This document shows, in pieces, positions 30,782-40,996 of a stretch of DNA of 64,000 bases. The stretch is taken from assembly GCF_019977295.1 (NCBI RefSeq), contig NZ_AP024651.1:3100001-3164000 (forward strand). Reading direction: 5' to 3'. The DNA is from Arthrobacter sp. StoSoilB20. GTDB taxonomy: Bacteria > Actinomycetota > Actinomycetes > Actinomycetales > Micrococcaceae. The notes under the pieces were generated by a model. That model saw only the letters and a list, made by a program, of their open reading frames with translations. It ran no database searches and had not been told where the DNA came from. The position numbers and the translations under genes are program-made. The first letter of the stretch is position 1. Every line of letters begins with the position of its first letter.

Positions 30782-31915
30782 TTATTCATCCTTTGCTCGC
30801 TTATTTTTTGATTGAGTCTTGAAGACTTCATCCGGATCGCGCCCTATGGAGTTGGAAGCGTAGGCTGGTGGCCTCGTGGCCGCGAGGACAACGGCGCCAC
30901 AGACCACACCGCCCGCAGCTTCCACTGCCCGGGCTGCTTCGGCAAGGGTCGCGCCGGTGGTGAGCACATCGTCTACAAGAAGGCATTTCCTGCCCTTGAT
31001 TTGTTGGAGGTATCGGCCTTTTACCCGCATGGATCCACGGACCCTGCTGGCCCGGGCACCTCTTCCCAGTCCCTTCTGGCCTGCACCGGAGTGCCGTGTC
31101 CCCTTCCTGCCCGGAAAGCCGGCGGTCCGCTCCAGAAGGTCTCGAAGCGAGTCCCTTCGGACCGCGGATGCCGGTGAAATAACTCGCTTTTCCAAAGCGT
31201 CAAGGCTTGTGCACTGGGGCAGCATGCGTCGTATCCGCACGACGAAAAGCAAGAGATGCACCGGACTGAATCCCCTTTTTCGGTAGGCCCGGCCACTTGT
31301 AGGAACCGGCACAAGGAAGAATCCGGATTCATCACCAATGGCCCGCCGCACCGCGTTGCCAAGACAATGCGCCAGGACCCCGGCCAAGCGCCACTGGCCC
31401 AAGTGCTTGAAAGAGAGGATGCACTGGGCCAGTTCGTCACGGTAGGGCCCAGCGGCAACAACTCCCATCCTTGCCGCGCCATCGAACCCAACCAGGGCGG
31501 GCGACTCCTGTTCTGCGCGGAACGGCCGGCTGCAGAGTTGTCGGACCCGCTTGGCACAGGCCGCACACAACACGGTGTCTTCCGCAGAGCAACAAACGCA
31601 ATCCACAGGCACCAGCAGGCCCAGCAGGTCAGTGGCAGTGCCTTGAAGCACCGCCAGGAAGCGGCCAAGAGGCTGTCGGTCAGGAGCACGCCGACGAGCC
31701 TGCACAGGATCCACCGGGTGGAGGTCGGGGTCTTGGTCCCGCCGTGGCTGCCTGGCACGGGTAGCCGCACGAAGCTCCCGGAAGCCGTGCTGGTCAAGAG
31801 CGGTAGCCATGGCAGTGCTGTGCGGCCCGAAGGAGCCGTCCCTGGTTTCCTTTTCTGCCCTGGTCATGGCAGCAAGCATGCAGGGAACCAAACCCGACGG
31901 AAAGGCATGCCCCAC
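30782..31915 (-). CDS. comF: ComF-family phosphoribosyltransferase-like protein
   Basis: A ComF homologue of up to 377 residues. A short zinc-finger-like CVCCSAEDTVLCAACAK lies near 107-123, followed by VPVPTSGRAYRKRGFSPVH and the PRPP-binding loop LLVDDVLTTGATLAEAA near the C-terminus. ComF proteins help move transforming DNA across the membrane in competent bacteria, although in actinobacteria this role is not established. The first ~90 residues are basic and low complexity, so the true start may lie at a later ATG (31867, 31810) or GTG; the upstream GTG at 31915 is kept because it lies 37 nt after lpqB. Rv3242c is the mycobacterial counterpart. Confidence 0.82.
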   Translation of the reverse strand: MGHAFPSGLVPCMLAAMTRAEKETRDGSFGPHSTAMATALDQHGFRELRAATRARQPRRDQDPDLHPVDPVQARRRAPDRQPLGRFLAVLQGTATDLLGLLVPVDCVCCSAEDTVLCAACAKRVRQLCSRPFRAEQESPALVGFDGAARMGVVAAGPYRDELAQCILSFKHLGQWRLAGVLAHCLGNAVRRAIGDESGFFLVPVPTSGRAYRKRGFSPVHLLLFVVRIRRMLPQCTSLDALEKRVISPASAVRRDSLRDLLERTAGFPGRKGTRHSGAGQKGLGRGARASRVRGSMRVKGRYLQQIKGRKCLLVDDVLTTGATLAEAARAVEAAGGVVCGAVVLAATRPPAYASNSIGRDPDEVFKTQSKNKRAKDE

Positions 31916-31951
31916 CCTATGTGCACAACGCGGACTCTATCTGCTCCCTGG

Positions 31952-33664
31952 TCAGCCGGGGAAAGCGGGCTCCGTAGGTCCTTTAAGCTGGAGTTCCCAG
32001 CCGTTTCCTACCCGTTGGAACACGCCGTCCTCGGATTGACCGTAAATCTGCTCCGAGCCATTGCCGGCGCTGAGGCTGGTCAAGCCGTCCCACGGAGCCA
32101 ACTGTTGTGGTTCGCCCGACTCCAGCGAAAGCAGTTCAGGGACCACGGTTCCACTGGCCGATCCAGACATCACGGCCACTGTTGAACTGTTAACCCAGAC
32201 ACCCTGGTCAACCGAGCCGCTGCTGACCAAGGTGATGGGCGCAGTGAGGTCCTTGGGAACGCCGTCGGCATTTCGGACTATTCCGGTAATCTGCACCGTT
32301 GACTTGCCGTTTGCCTGGGAAATGACCAGCGCCCGGGTCCCTTCCCGGGAAACCCTGAAGTCCTTGACGGTCCGTCCGGACAACCAAGCCGGAGTCAAGG
32401 TGACATTGGGAATGGCCATGCCCGGGGCAACCCCCGTGGGTTTGAAAGCCACCACTTCGGCCGCTCCGTTGGCGCCCGGCCCGGCTGTCCAAACCCAATC
32501 GTGGGGGCTGAAGGAAGGCCCTGTGAGAGTGCTCCTGGTGGTCAACTGGCGTGCCGGCTGACCGGGTTCAATCGCATACAGGGTTGTCTTGTCCCCGTTA
32601 AGGAACGCCGCCGTTTGGGAAACAGGCGATTCAGCCGGCGAGTGGGGGCCCAGGCCGGACACTGGTTGCATGTCCGGAAGCGGAGTCATCCGGTTATTTT
32701 CATACCGCACCAGATCGCCGTTGCTGACAGCTATCTGACGGGCCGGAACGCTCTTGTCCACTACAGGAGGCAAGACTGTTCCGTTGTCCTCAACCCGGAC
32801 AAGGTCCTGATCGGCGCGAAGCTGGACGTTGATGACATCAGGCTGGTCCCGGAAGGTCAGAGCCAATTGGTTCTGCATCCTCTGGCGGTCCTCTGCCGAG
32901 GCATCGAACAGTTCCTTGGCGGAGAGATCGACCTGCGCAGACCCGGACACCACAGGCACGGATTCGCGTGCGAGTTTCATCCCGGACGGGAAGGCACTGA
33001 CCACTGCACCCCGAAGGTACGGAGCCGGCCCTGCAAGCACCGCTGAAGTCATGGACTTGACGGTGTTCTTCTTGATGAACCAACGGTAGTCGGGCACGGC
33101 ATAGGTAAACGTGGGGTCATAGAAGTAGATGGGGAATGCCCCATAAATTACCTTGAACGTTTCTTCCGGTATGGCCGTACCGTCGGGCACCTTCGAAATC
33201 CGCCACTGGCCTTCCACCTGCTCAAGGGTCAGCGGAATGGTCTCCTTGGTACCCGGCGGGAATTGCGTGGCCACGCCATCGGCGTCAACCGAATACGCAA
33301 CGTCCAATTCGTAGAGGTACTCATTTTCCCCAGCTGATTTGACTACCTGTGCTTCACGGAAAACAATGGCCCGCTTGTCTGGTTTCCATGTAACGGACTG
33401 TGCCTGGGTCAAGTACTGGCGCGCAACAGGGTAGTCATCCTCATACCCGCTGCCGGCCATGTAGAAATCCTCGATCACGGTCTCCGGGCTCGATCCCGCA
33501 CGCGGGGCAGCAGGAAAGAAGACCGGTGCGTTGGGATTGCCCGCACCTTCGTCCTTGCTTTTACCGACGGGCCCGGACCGCGGAATCTGGGCACAGGAAG
33601 CCAGCAGCACCATCAGGACAGCAAGAACCGCAAGAAACGCCCGCCGGCGCCTTGGCCCGGTCAT
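31952..33664 (-). CDS. lpqB: Lipoprotein LpqB
   Basis: A 570-residue lipoprotein. The N-terminus has RRRR, a hydrophobic stretch and the lipobox LLASC, so the mature protein is anchored at the outer face of the membrane. A GerMN domain lies at about 60-310 and a beta-propeller-like half follows. In mycobacteria LpqB binds the extracellular domain of MtrB and modulates MtrA phosphorylation. The ATG at 33664 has GGAGG 7 nt upstream, which is better than the GTG at 33670 that touches that site. The start region overlaps the end of mtrB, so it belongs to the mtrAB-lpqB operon. Confidence 0.94.
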   Translation of the reverse strand: MTGPRRRRAFLAVLAVLMVLLASCAQIPRSGPVGKSKDEGAGNPNAPVFFPAAPRAGSSPETVIEDFYMAGSGYEDDYPVARQYLTQAQSVTWKPDKRAIVFREAQVVKSAGENEYLYELDVAYSVDADGVATQFPPGTKETIPLTLEQVEGQWRISKVPDGTAIPEETFKVIYGAFPIYFYDPTFTYAVPDYRWFIKKNTVKSMTSAVLAGPAPYLRGAVVSAFPSGMKLARESVPVVSGSAQVDLSAKELFDASAEDRQRMQNQLALTFRDQPDVINVQLRADQDLVRVEDNGTVLPPVVDKSVPARQIAVSNGDLVRYENNRMTPLPDMQPVSGLGPHSPAESPVSQTAAFLNGDKTTLYAIEPGQPARQLTTRSTLTGPSFSPHDWVWTAGPGANGAAEVVAFKPTGVAPGMAIPNVTLTPAWLSGRTVKDFRVSREGTRALVISQANGKSTVQITGIVRNADGVPKDLTAPITLVSSGSVDQGVWVNSSTVAVMSGSASGTVVPELLSLESGEPQQLAPWDGLTSLSAGNGSEQIYGQSEDGVFQRVGNGWELQLKGPTEPAFPG

Positions 33665-33666
33665 GC

Positions 33667-35622
33667 TCACGCCTCCCTCCCCGCTTGATCGTCAGGAGCA
33701 GACTTCGCGGCGTCCGGGCGCTGGCGCTGCAGGCCTGCTCCGGAGTCCGCGTCCAGAATGAGCATGTGCCGCTCGTTCGCGCTCCCGGTCCCGGGGAATT
33801 CAATATCGGCCGGTTCAAGCTGAAGCGGAGACTTCACAATGGTGCCTCCCTGCCGGAGGGGAAGTGTCAGCCGGAAGTTCGAACCCGATCCCTTGCGGCC
33901 CCACGCCTGAAGCCAACCATTGTGCAGTTTGGTGTCCTCTGCGGCAATGGACAGGCCCAGGCCACTGCCTCCGGTGGTACGGGCACGGGCGGGGTCGGCC
34001 CGCCAGAAACGATCGAACACCCTGGCTGCTTCTGCCTGGGTCATCCCGATGCCGTGGTCCCGGACCGACACTGCAACGGCCTCATGGTTGGCTGCAACTG
34101 AGATGTGGATCGGTTTCCCTTCCCCATGTTCCAGGGCGTTCAGCAACAAATTGCGAAGGATCCGGTCGATCCGCCGGGAGTCCATCTCCACCACGATGCT
34201 CTTTTGCCGGGCATTCAGCCGGACCTCGGAGCCGTATTCTGCTGCAACAGGTGCCGCACCTTCCATGACATGGGAGATCACCTGGAAGATGTCCTGGGGT
34301 TCTGCATCCAGGACTGCTGCCCCGGCGTCGAAGCGGGAGATTTCCAACAAATCCGAGAGCAGGGACTGGAACCGCTCAACCTGGTGGTAGAGCAGTTCGG
34401 CTGACCTCTTGTTCATGGGATCAAAGTCATCACGGGCGTCAAAGAGCACTTCGGCAGCCATCCGGACAGTGGTCAGCGGGGTACGAAGCTCATGCGAGAC
34501 GTCGGAAACGAATCTCTGCTGCATTTGCGACAAAGTGGCCAGCTGGGTGATTTGCTCCTGGAGGCTGGCAGCCATGTGGTTGAAGGAAGCGCCCAACCTC
34601 GCTACCTCGTCCTCGCCCTTGACCACCATGCGCTCCTGGAGCTGGCCGGCCGCGAGCTTTTCGGAGACCACCGCAGCGTGGCTCACAGGACTGACCACGT
34701 TGCGCGTCACGTACCAGGCGATCGCCCCGATCATCAGGACCAGTGCAGCTCCACCGGCCCAGAGCACGTTCTGGATTTCGTCCAACGTTTGCTGGGCAGT
34801 GTTGAGGTCGTAAATCAGGTAGAGCTCATAGGAGGTGCCGTTGAACGTCACCAGGTTTCCGACGGCGATGCCCGGGCGGTCCTCATTGCCTACAGGGAAC
34901 TGCGTGGAGGCCCAAAACTGCTGCTTGCCACCCTCCTGCACGGCTTTCCGGAGCTCGGGAGGTATGACCCGGACCGTCAACTGGTCCGAAGCGCGCGACT
35001 CGACCCAGCGGTTACGGGGTTTTGTCTGCTCTGGCTTTGCTTCGAACACGTAGCGCCGTTGGATGACCGAACCCCGGCCCTCCACGGCCGTCAGGGTGTC
35101 ATAGACCAACGTAATGACGCTGGACTGATCGGTGACCTGCGCGCCGTCGAACGTGTCCTGGACCTGTTTGACGTTGTATCGGGTCTCCGACTCTGCCTGG
35201 GCGAGCCGCTCCTGGAAAAGGTTGTTGGCAATTTGGTTGGACAGGTAGGCGCCCACTATCGCAAAGGATGTCACGGCCAGTAGAAGGGTGGTCAGGACGG
35301 TACGGAACTCAAGGGACCGCCGCCACCGGCGCAGCACCGAGCGCCAAAGGTAGCGAAGCCCAGGTTTGATCTGCCGGACTCCAATGGACACAAGGCGTGA
35401 GACCCGCAAAACAAGGATCAGTCCGCGCCGTGTCCAGATCCGTGCGCGGGAAAGGAGCCATGGCAAGGTGCGGGTATTCCGGCCCGGCTGCTTCGGGTCC
35501 GGTTGATCGGGGCCTCCGGAGGACGATTCGCCAGTCGCTTCGGGGGTCGGTGGCAAGGCCGGGGTCGAATGGTCGACTCCGGCCGCCTCTGGACCCTTGG
35601 TCCCGAGGTCTCCTTCTGCCAT
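33667..35622 (-). CDS. mtrB: Sensor histidine kinase MtrB
   Basis: A kinase of about 651 residues with a disordered Pro/Ser-rich cytoplasmic start. Membrane segments (near [18 protein letters not shown] and [17 protein letters not shown]) bracket an extracellular sensor domain, followed by HAMP. The phosphoacceptor box is [19 protein letters not shown], and the ATPase motifs are [20 protein letters not shown] and [10 protein letters not shown]. With MtrA it controls cell-wall and division genes. The ATG at 35622 lies 22 nt after the mtrA stop; a GTG at 35673 would overlap mtrA by 29 nt and add 17 residues, so the start is uncertain. Confidence 0.93.
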   Translation of the reverse strand: MAEGDLGTKGPEAAGVDHSTPALPPTPEATGESSSGGPDQPDPKQPGRNTRTLPWLLSRARIWTRRGLILVLRVSRLVSIGVRQIKPGLRYLWRSVLRRWRRSLEFRTVLTTLLLAVTSFAIVGAYLSNQIANNLFQERLAQAESETRYNVKQVQDTFDGAQVTDQSSVITLVYDTLTAVEGRGSVIQRRYVFEAKPEQTKPRNRWVESRASDQLTVRVIPPELRKAVQEGGKQQFWASTQFPVGNEDRPGIAVGNLVTFNGTSYELYLIYDLNTAQQTLDEIQNVLWAGGAALVLMIGAIAWYVTRNVVSPVSHAAVVSEKLAAGQLQERMVVKGEDEVARLGASFNHMAASLQEQITQLATLSQMQQRFVSDVSHELRTPLTTVRMAAEVLFDARDDFDPMNKRSAELLYHQVERFQSLLSDLLEISRFDAGAAVLDAEPQDIFQVISHVMEGAAPVAAEYGSEVRLNARQKSIVVEMDSRRIDRILRNLLLNALEHGEGKPIHISVAANHEAVAVSVRDHGIGMTQAEAARVFDRFWRADPARARTTGGSGLGLSIAAEDTKLHNGWLQAWGRKGSGSNFRLTLPLRQGGTIVKSPLQLEPADIEFPGTGSANERHMLILDADSGAGLQRQRPDAAKSAPDDQAGREA

Positions 35623-35644
35623 GCCGGCTTTGCCGGCCGGGGAC

Positions 35645-36319
35645 TCAGGAACCTGCTTTATATCCGACACCACGCACCGTCAAAACGACCTCGGGCGCCT
35701 CCGGGTCGCGTTCGATCTTGGACCTCAGGCGCTGGACGTGGACGTTGACCAGGCGCGTGTCCGCGGCGTGCCGGTAGCCCCAAACTTGTTCGAGGAGCAA
35801 CTCCCGGGTGAAAACCTGCCAGGGTTTGCGCGCCAGTGCCACCAGGAGGTCGAACTCCAGGGGGGTGAGCGAAATCCGGTCGCCGCCGCGGGTGACCAGG
35901 TGGCCTGCGACGTCTATGGTGACGTCGGCGATGCGCAGCGTTTCGGGGGCCTTCTGGTCGCCGGGACGGAGTCGCGCACGGACCCGCGCCACCAGTTCAG
36001 CCGGCTTGAAGGGCTTGGGCACGTAATCGTCGGCTCCGGACTCCAGTCCCCGGACCACATCGGAAGTATCGGACTTTGCCGTCAGCATAACGATGGGCAC
36101 ATCGGATTCACCGCGGATCTGGCGACAGACTTCGATGCCGTCGGATCCGGGCAGCATCAGGTCCAGCAGCACAAGGTCCGGCTTGGAAGAGCGGAAGATC
36201 TCCAACGCCTGGCCACCGTCTGCGCAGAACACCGGCTCGAAACCATCATTGCGCAGGACGATGCCAATCATCTCTGCGAGTGCTTCGTCGTCGTCAACTA
36301 CCAGAATGCGTGCCTTCAT
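35645..36319 (-). CDS. mtrA: Response regulator MtrA
   Basis: A 224-residue OmpR-family regulator. The receiver domain begins MKARILVVDDDEALAEMIG, has the phosphoacceptor aspartate in LVLLDLMLPGSDG, and Thr and Lys in MLTAKSD and YVPKPF. The C-terminal winged helix includes LTPLEFDLLVALARKPWQVF and the recognition helix ending RLVNVHVQRLRSKIE. Phosphorylated MtrA controls wall hydrolases and dnaA-related genes in actinobacteria. The ATG at 36319 with GGGAA about 11 nt upstream is chosen; the open frame extends 30 codons further but that part is unlike any MtrA. Confidence 0.96.
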   Translation of the reverse strand: MKARILVVDDDEALAEMIGIVLRNDGFEPVFCADGGQALEIFRSSKPDLVLLDLMLPGSDGIEVCRQIRGESDVPIVMLTAKSDTSDVVRGLESGADDYVPKPFKPAELVARVRARLRPGDQKAPETLRIADVTIDVAGHLVTRGGDRISLTPLEFDLLVALARKPWQVFTRELLLEQVWGYRHAADTRLVNVHVQRLRSKIERDPEAPEVVLTVRGVGYKAGS

Positions 36320-36541
36320 AGTTATATATTCCCTTATCACCAAGTCTTTGTCCCGTTGGGCACAGCGCACGGCATGGCGCTCCAAGGGCAGTTCCACCGT
36401 ACTGCACATGCGTGGTGGCCTGCCTGCCGTGGCTGCCCGGGCGTCAGGCTATGAGGGACGACGGCGGGCCTATAGGCTGGGGGCCAAGGCGCGTTTGGGG
36501 ACGTCGGACGTCGGCGGGCCGGGTCTTATGGGGAGGATATT

Positions 36542-37984
36542 TTGTCACAACCAGAGCACGGCCGGGGTGCCTCACCAGGCAACCAGCCAGCGTGGGGAAA
36601 CCAACCCCAATGGGGTGGTCCCCCGGCATGGGCAGCCCCTCAAGGCGGCGGCCAGTATGGCCAAGGACAACCGGCGCCGGGATGGCCACCGGGTCCACCG
36701 TATGGACAACCCCTCTATGTCGCTCCGCCCAAGCCGGGCGTTATCCCGCTGCGGCCGTTGCAATTCGGCGAAATCCTTGACGGCTCTTTCCAGACAATCC
36801 GCCGCAATGCGGCTTCCATGTTCGGTTCTGCGCTTATTGTGCAGGCCATCGGTGCCGTGCTCATTGGGATTGTCACGCTGGGAATGTTCCAGCTGACCAT
36901 GTCCTTTGAATCAGTCAACTCAGAGGCTGACTTCAACGAGGCCATGGGCCCCTTCCTCGCCATCATGGCGAGCACGTTGGGTGTCTCGGTCCTGATCGGT
37001 TTTCTTGGTTCGGTACTCCAAGGCGTCCTGGTGGTGCCCGTGGCGCGCTCGGTCCTGAACCGGCGGACGGGTTTCAAGCAGATGTGGAAGTTGGCCGGCA
37101 GGAGAATCCTGCCGCTGTTGGGTGTCGCAGTCCTCCTGACCCTCGGCGGGCTGCTCGCCGCCGCCGCAGTGGTGGGTATTGCCGTTCTGCTCTTCACTGC
37201 CATGGGGCCCGGGGCTTTGCTGGTTGTCCTGCCTCTTGGGCTTGGGTCGGTGGTCTTGTTCGTCTGGATCGGGCTGAAGTTGATGCTGGCGCCCGCCGCG
37301 ATCGTCGTTGAGCGGACAGGTGTCTACGACGGACTCCTGAGGTCCTGGCAGCTGACCAAAAACAACTGGTGGCGGATCTTCGGCATCACCTTGGTGGTGG
37401 CGATCATGGTGGGCATCATTGCCCAGATCGTCCAGATCCCCGCGTCCTTGGCAGCTACGGCTGTTGGCGGGGTAGTCAATCCCCACCCCGACGCCGAGGC
37501 AATAGCCTCCAGCCTGGTGGTCACCACTGTGATTTCCTCAGCCATCGGTGCGCTTGTGGGGTCTGTGACGTTTGCTTTCCAGGCCTCCGTGTTCGCCTTG
37601 ATCTACATGGATCTGCGCATGCGCCGTGATGGTTTGGATGTTGAGCTTATGAGGCTGATGGAAACCGGAGACGATCCCGAGGGAATCCCTGGCAGTCCGT
37701 CGGTCCTGGGTCCTCACTCCGGCGCTTCGACCCGGAATCAAGGCTGGCCGTCCCAGGGCACACAGCCCCCTGCCGCGCCTCCCGGGCCCTGGCCGTCCCA
37801 GGGCACACAGCCCCCTGCCGCGCCTCCCGGGCCCTGGCCGCCGCAGGGCACACAGCCCCCTGCCGCGCCTCCCGGGCCCTGGCCGCCGCAGGGCACACAG
37901 CCCCCTGCCGCGCCTCCCGGGCCCTGGCCGCCGCAGGGCGGACAGCCCCCTGCCGCGCCTCCCGGGCCGTGGCCGCCGGCATGA
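36542..37984 (+). CDS. Multi-pass membrane protein with Pro-rich ends
   Basis: A 480-residue protein: a Gly/Pro/Gln-rich N-terminus (about 1-62), at least six hydrophobic segments between 90 and 365 with KLMLAPAAIVVERTGVYDGL and SWQLTKNNWWRIFG, and a C-terminus of five 15-residue units (consensus WPPQGTQPPAAPPGP). The central part resembles the glycerophosphodiester phosphodiesterase membrane domain family, without the phosphodiesterase. The TTG start is well supported by GGGGAGGATAT. It begins the DUF4129-DUF4350-MoxR-DUF58 operon and is divergent from mtrA across 222 nt that must contain both promoters. The function is unknown. Confidence 0.8.
   Translation: MSQPEHGRGASPGNQPAWGNQPQWGGPPAWAAPQGGGQYGQGQPAPGWPPGPPYGQPLYVAPPKPGVIPLRPLQFGEILDGSFQTIRRNAASMFGSALIVQAIGAVLIGIVTLGMFQLTMSFESVNSEADFNEAMGPFLAIMASTLGVSVLIGFLGSVLQGVLVVPVARSVLNRRTGFKQMWKLAGRRILPLLGVAVLLTLGGLLAAAAVVGIAVLLFTAMGPGALLVVLPLGLGSVVLFVWIGLKLMLAPAAIVVERTGVYDGLLRSWQLTKNNWWRIFGITLVVAIMVGIIAQIVQIPASLAATAVGGVVNPHPDAEAIASSLVVTTVISSAIGALVGSVTFAFQASVFALIYMDLRMRRDGLDVELMRLMETGDDPEGIPGSPSVLGPHSGASTRNQGWPSQGTQPPAAPPGPWPSQGTQPPAAPPGPWPPQGTQPPAAPPGPWPPQGTQPPAAPPGPWPPQGGQPPAAPPGPWPPA
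37745..37969 (+). repeat. 45-bp coding tandem repeat, five copies
   Basis: Five in-frame 45-bp units start at 37745, 37790, 37835, 37880 and 37925, followed by a partial unit. Units differ by only a few bases (TCCCAG versus CCGCAG, ACA versus GGA). They encode the WPPQGTQPPAAPPGP units at the C-terminus of the membrane protein. The near identity at DNA level suggests recent slippage and a likely variable copy number. Confidence 0.95.
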
Positions 37985-38670
37985 GGACTATTCCACTGCA
38001 ACCCACCATGTGGGCGGCCCAGGAGCCGCCCGTGACACCGGACCGTGAAGAGGCGCGGCGATGGGCGGCCGAGGAACTCTCGAAACCCCAATACCCGGAC
38101 GCGCAACCCGGTTGGCTGGACCAATGGTGGCGCGACTTCCTCGACTGGTTGTCGTCCCTGGAAGGCGACGCATCGGGTCAAGGACCGGATCTTGCAGTTC
38201 CGCTCATGATCGCGTTGGCCCTTGCACTCATCATTGCTGCGGTCATCGTGGTCCGGCCCCGACTGAACGCCCGCCGAAAAGCCGCTGGATCGGACATCTA
38301 CGGCGGTGACAGCAGCCTGGACTCGGAGGGCTACAGGAAGCGCGCGGCAACCGCAGCCGACGACGGCGACTGGCCGTCCGCCGTCGTCGACCAGTTCAGG
38401 GCGATTGTCCGCTCCGCCGAAGAGCGGGAGATCGTTGATGCCCGTCCCGGGCGGACCGCTGACGAAGCGGCAACCCAGCTGGGGCAGGTGTTTGGCACCG
38501 CGCAGTCCCGGCTGGACGCAGCCGCGCTCCTTTTCGATGCCGTGCGTTACGGCGAGCAGGGGGCAACGGCTCCGGACTATGAGTCCGTCCGCAGGCTCGA
38601 TGCAGACCTCCTTGACATGAAGCCTGACTTCGCCGGACAGGCCCACGCAGGTTTCGCGGTGCCGCGATGA
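37981..38670 (+). CDS. DUF4129-domain membrane protein
   Basis: A 229-residue protein with one central membrane segment (AVPLMIALALALIIAAVIVV, about 74-93). The DUF4129 domain runs from about 120 (YRKRAATAADDGDWPSAVVD) to about 200 (RRLDADLLD) and is cytoplasmic. The N-terminal part (WAAEELSKPQYPDAQPGWLD) is typical of the family. DUF4129 proteins are found with MoxR and DUF58 and some family members are fused to transglutaminases; the role here is not known. The ATG overlaps the upstream TGA as ATGA, and the gene overlaps the next by 4 nt. Confidence 0.85.
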   Translation: MRTIPLQPTMWAAQEPPVTPDREEARRWAAEELSKPQYPDAQPGWLDQWWRDFLDWLSSLEGDASGQGPDLAVPLMIALALALIIAAVIVVRPRLNARRKAAGSDIYGGDSSLDSEGYRKRAATAADDGDWPSAVVDQFRAIVRSAEEREIVDARPGRTADEAATQLGQVFGTAQSRLDAAALLFDAVRYGEQGATAPDYESVRRLDADLLDMKPDFAGQAHAGFAVPR

Positions 38671-39881
38671 CTACTTCCACGGTGGCAGACACCACGACCC
38701 ACGGTGAAGCTCCCGCTCCCCAGCAGTCGGCTGGGAAGACGGCAGGGAAAAGCCTCCGTACCTGGTTCCGGAAACACCTGGTTTGGATCCTGATCGGCGT
38801 CGTCCTGGCTGGGCTGGTAACCTACCTGGCAATCTCCAGTGTGTCGGGCGCAAAAGATCCCCGTCCTTTGTCCGCCCGGAACCCAGCGCCAAATGGTGCA
38901 ATGGCGGTGGCTGAAATCCTGGCGGATCACGGTGTATCGGTCGCATCGACCGATACCTTCGCGAAGACCATGGACGAGGTGGCCGACAGGGACGACGCTA
39001 CCGTCCTCATCTACGACCCCCGCGGTTTTTTGGACCGAACACAGCTTGAAGACATTACGGACGCCGTGGAGCACGTGGTACTGGTCACCCCGCGGCTGAG
39101 GACATTGAACGCGCTGGAGCAGGGTTTCCGCCCGGGCGGGGTGGTTCCTGAAGCGACAACGGTTCTTGAACCCCGCTGCGACCTGGACGATGCCGTCGTG
39201 GCCGGCAAAGTCTCCGCCCAAGGCGCCATCTATTCCGGACCTGTGGTGTGCTACCCGGCCGCGGCCAAGGGATCCGGCATCTATGCTGCATCCCAGGACG
39301 GCAGGGTGGTGGTGCTGGGCAGTACCGACTTGCTCGACAACCAGCATCTGGCCTCTGAAGGCAATGCAGCACTCGCGCTGCGGACCTTGGGGAAGGACCA
39401 GAACCTGGTGTGGTACCTGCCCGGCGTGGGAGACGTTTCCGCGACTGACTCAACCCCTACCCTCAACGAGTTGGCTCCCCGCTGGCTTGCGTTCGCTGGA
39501 CCGTGGATGGGAATCGTGGTGCTCCTGGCCATAGCGTGGCGGGGCCGGCGCATGGGCCCGCTGGTCTTCGAGCCACTTCCCGTGGTGGTGAAGGCTGCCG
39601 AGACGGCGGAAGGCAGGGCGCGTCTTTATCAGGACTCGCGGGCAGTGGAGCGCGCAGCCGACAACCTGCGGGCAGGCACACTGGTCCGCCTGGCCCGGCA
39701 TTTCAACCTGGGAACAGAGGCCACCCCGGAGGCAATTGTGGACGCCTCGGCCGGGCACATGGGGCAGCCGGCCCCGGAAGTCAGGTTCGTGCTCCTCGAC
39801 TTCAGGCCGGAGAACGAAGGACAACTGGTGCAATGGGCACAACAGATCGAACGAATCGAACAGGAGGCGACCACCCGATGA
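38667..39881 (+). CDS. DUF4350-domain membrane protein
   Basis: A 404-residue protein with membrane segments at about 38-58 (VWILIGVVLAGLVTYLAI) and about 276-292 (FAGPWMGIVVLLAIAWRGRR). The segment between them, outside the membrane, is the DUF4350 domain (SARNPAPNGAMAVAEILADH, then VVVLGSTDLLDNQHLA), related in fold to GATase-like domains but without a visible catalytic triad. A cytoplasmic C-terminal region of about 110 residues follows. It overlaps its neighbours on both sides by 4 nt, showing strict translational coupling to DUF4129 and MoxR. Confidence 0.85.
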   Translation: MTTSTVADTTTHGEAPAPQQSAGKTAGKSLRTWFRKHLVWILIGVVLAGLVTYLAISSVSGAKDPRPLSARNPAPNGAMAVAEILADHGVSVASTDTFAKTMDEVADRDDATVLIYDPRGFLDRTQLEDITDAVEHVVLVTPRLRTLNALEQGFRPGGVVPEATTVLEPRCDLDDAVVAGKVSAQGAIYSGPVVCYPAAAKGSGIYAASQDGRVVVLGSTDLLDNQHLASEGNAALALRTLGKDQNLVWYLPGVGDVSATDSTPTLNELAPRWLAFAGPWMGIVVLLAIAWRGRRMGPLVFEPLPVVVKAAETAEGRARLYQDSRAVERAADNLRAGTLVRLARHFNLGTEATPEAIVDASAGHMGQPAPEVRFVLLDFRPENEGQLVQWAQQIERIEQEATTR

Positions 39882-40996
39882 GCAGCCAGCCGAACAGCTA
39901 CACGGACAGCAACAGCCAACAGGGTGGTGGCGGCGCACCCCACCAGGGTGCCGCACCGGACCAGGTCGCGCCGCCCCACCACTCCGCGCAGCAAAATGTG
40001 CGGCAAGAAGGGGATCCCTCAGGAAACGGGCACCGCAGCACACAGGAAAACCCCGCCCGGCAGTCCCTGCTGAATGTGCGCAACGAAGTGGGCAAAGCCG
40101 TGGTGGGGCAGGATCCCACCGTGACGGGCATGCTCATTGCCCTGCTATGCGGCGGCCACGTCTTGCTGGAAGGAGTCCCCGGCGTGGCCAAGACCCTGCT
40201 GGTGAGGGCGTTGTCCACCGCACTGAGTTTGGACACCAAGCGGGTCCAGTTCACCCCCGACCTCATGCCGGGTGATGTCACAGGCTCGTTGGTCTATGAC
40301 TCCCACTCCTCGGAGTTCACCTTCCGTGAAGGCCCCGTTTTCACCAACATCATGCTTGCGGACGAAATCAACCGGACACCACCGAAGACCCAGGCGTCGC
40401 TCCTTGAAGCCATGGAGGAACGCCAGGTTTCCGTTGATGGAGTCTCGCGTCCGCTGCCGAGCCCGTTTATCGTAGCTGCGACGCAGAACCCCGTGGAGTA
40501 TGAAGGCACCTATCCCCTGCCCGAGGCGCAGCTTGATCGGTTCCTGCTGAAACTGACAATGCCGTTGCCAGGAAGGGCCGAGGAGATCGAGGTCATTCGA
40601 CGCCATTCCACCGGCTTCGATCCGAGGAACCTCGCAGCTGCCGGTGTCCGTCCGGTGGCGGGCGCGGCAGAGCTTTCCGCCGCGCAGGCCGCCGTTGCCC
40701 ACGTAGCGGTGGCCCCGGAAATCCTCGCGTACATTGTTGACGTTGTCCGTGCCACCAGGTCCGCACCGTCCTTCCAACTCGGGGTTTCCCCCCGCGGTGC
40801 CACGGCGCTGCTCAATACGTCCAAGGCGTGGGCATGGTTGTCCGGGCGGTCCTTCGTCACCCCTGACGACGTCAAGGCTTTGTCTTTGCCCTGCCTGCGG
40901 CACCGTGTGGGCCTCCGTCCCGAAGCACAGATGGACGGCATCCAGGTCGACGACGTCCTGGGCAGCATCCTTGCATCGGTTCCGGTGCCTCGGTGA
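39878..40996 (+). CDS. MoxR-family AAA+ ATPase
   Basis: A 372-residue AAA+ protein. A Gln/Gly-rich disordered start (1-60) precedes the ATPase: Walker A GVPGVAKT (99-106), PDLMPGDVTGS, Walker B IMLADEINR, the sensor-type ATQNPVEYEGTYPLPEAQLD, and the lid with GVSPRGATALL. MoxR ATPases act as chaperones that help activate partner proteins with VWA or DUF58 domains. AGGAGG lies 10 nt before the ATG, which overlaps the upstream stop as ATGA. The frame extends farther upstream but that part is antisense-like noise within the DUF4350 gene. Confidence 0.93.
   Translation: MSSQPNSYTDSNSQQGGGGAPHQGAAPDQVAPPHHSAQQNVRQEGDPSGNGHRSTQENPARQSLLNVRNEVGKAVVGQDPTVTGMLIALLCGGHVLLEGVPGVAKTLLVRALSTALSLDTKRVQFTPDLMPGDVTGSLVYDSHSSEFTFREGPVFTNIMLADEINRTPPKTQASLLEAMEERQVSVDGVSRPLPSPFIVAATQNPVEYEGTYPLPEAQLDRFLLKLTMPLPGRAEEIEVIRRHSTGFDPRNLAAAGVRPVAGAAELSAAQAAVAHVAVAPEILAYIVDVVRATRSAPSFQLGVSPRGATALLNTSKAWAWLSGRSFVTPDDVKALSLPCLRHRVGLRPEAQMDGIQVDDVLGSILASVPVPR

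Noticed and set aside
37745..37969. Possible CRISPR array
   Set aside because: The units are contiguous, in frame and coding, with no spacers; no cas gene in the window.
38667..39880. MoxR start far upstream at 39503
   Set aside because: The extension lies in the DUF4350 gene in another frame, has no ribosome site, and ATG 39878 has AGGAGG and the ATGA overlap.
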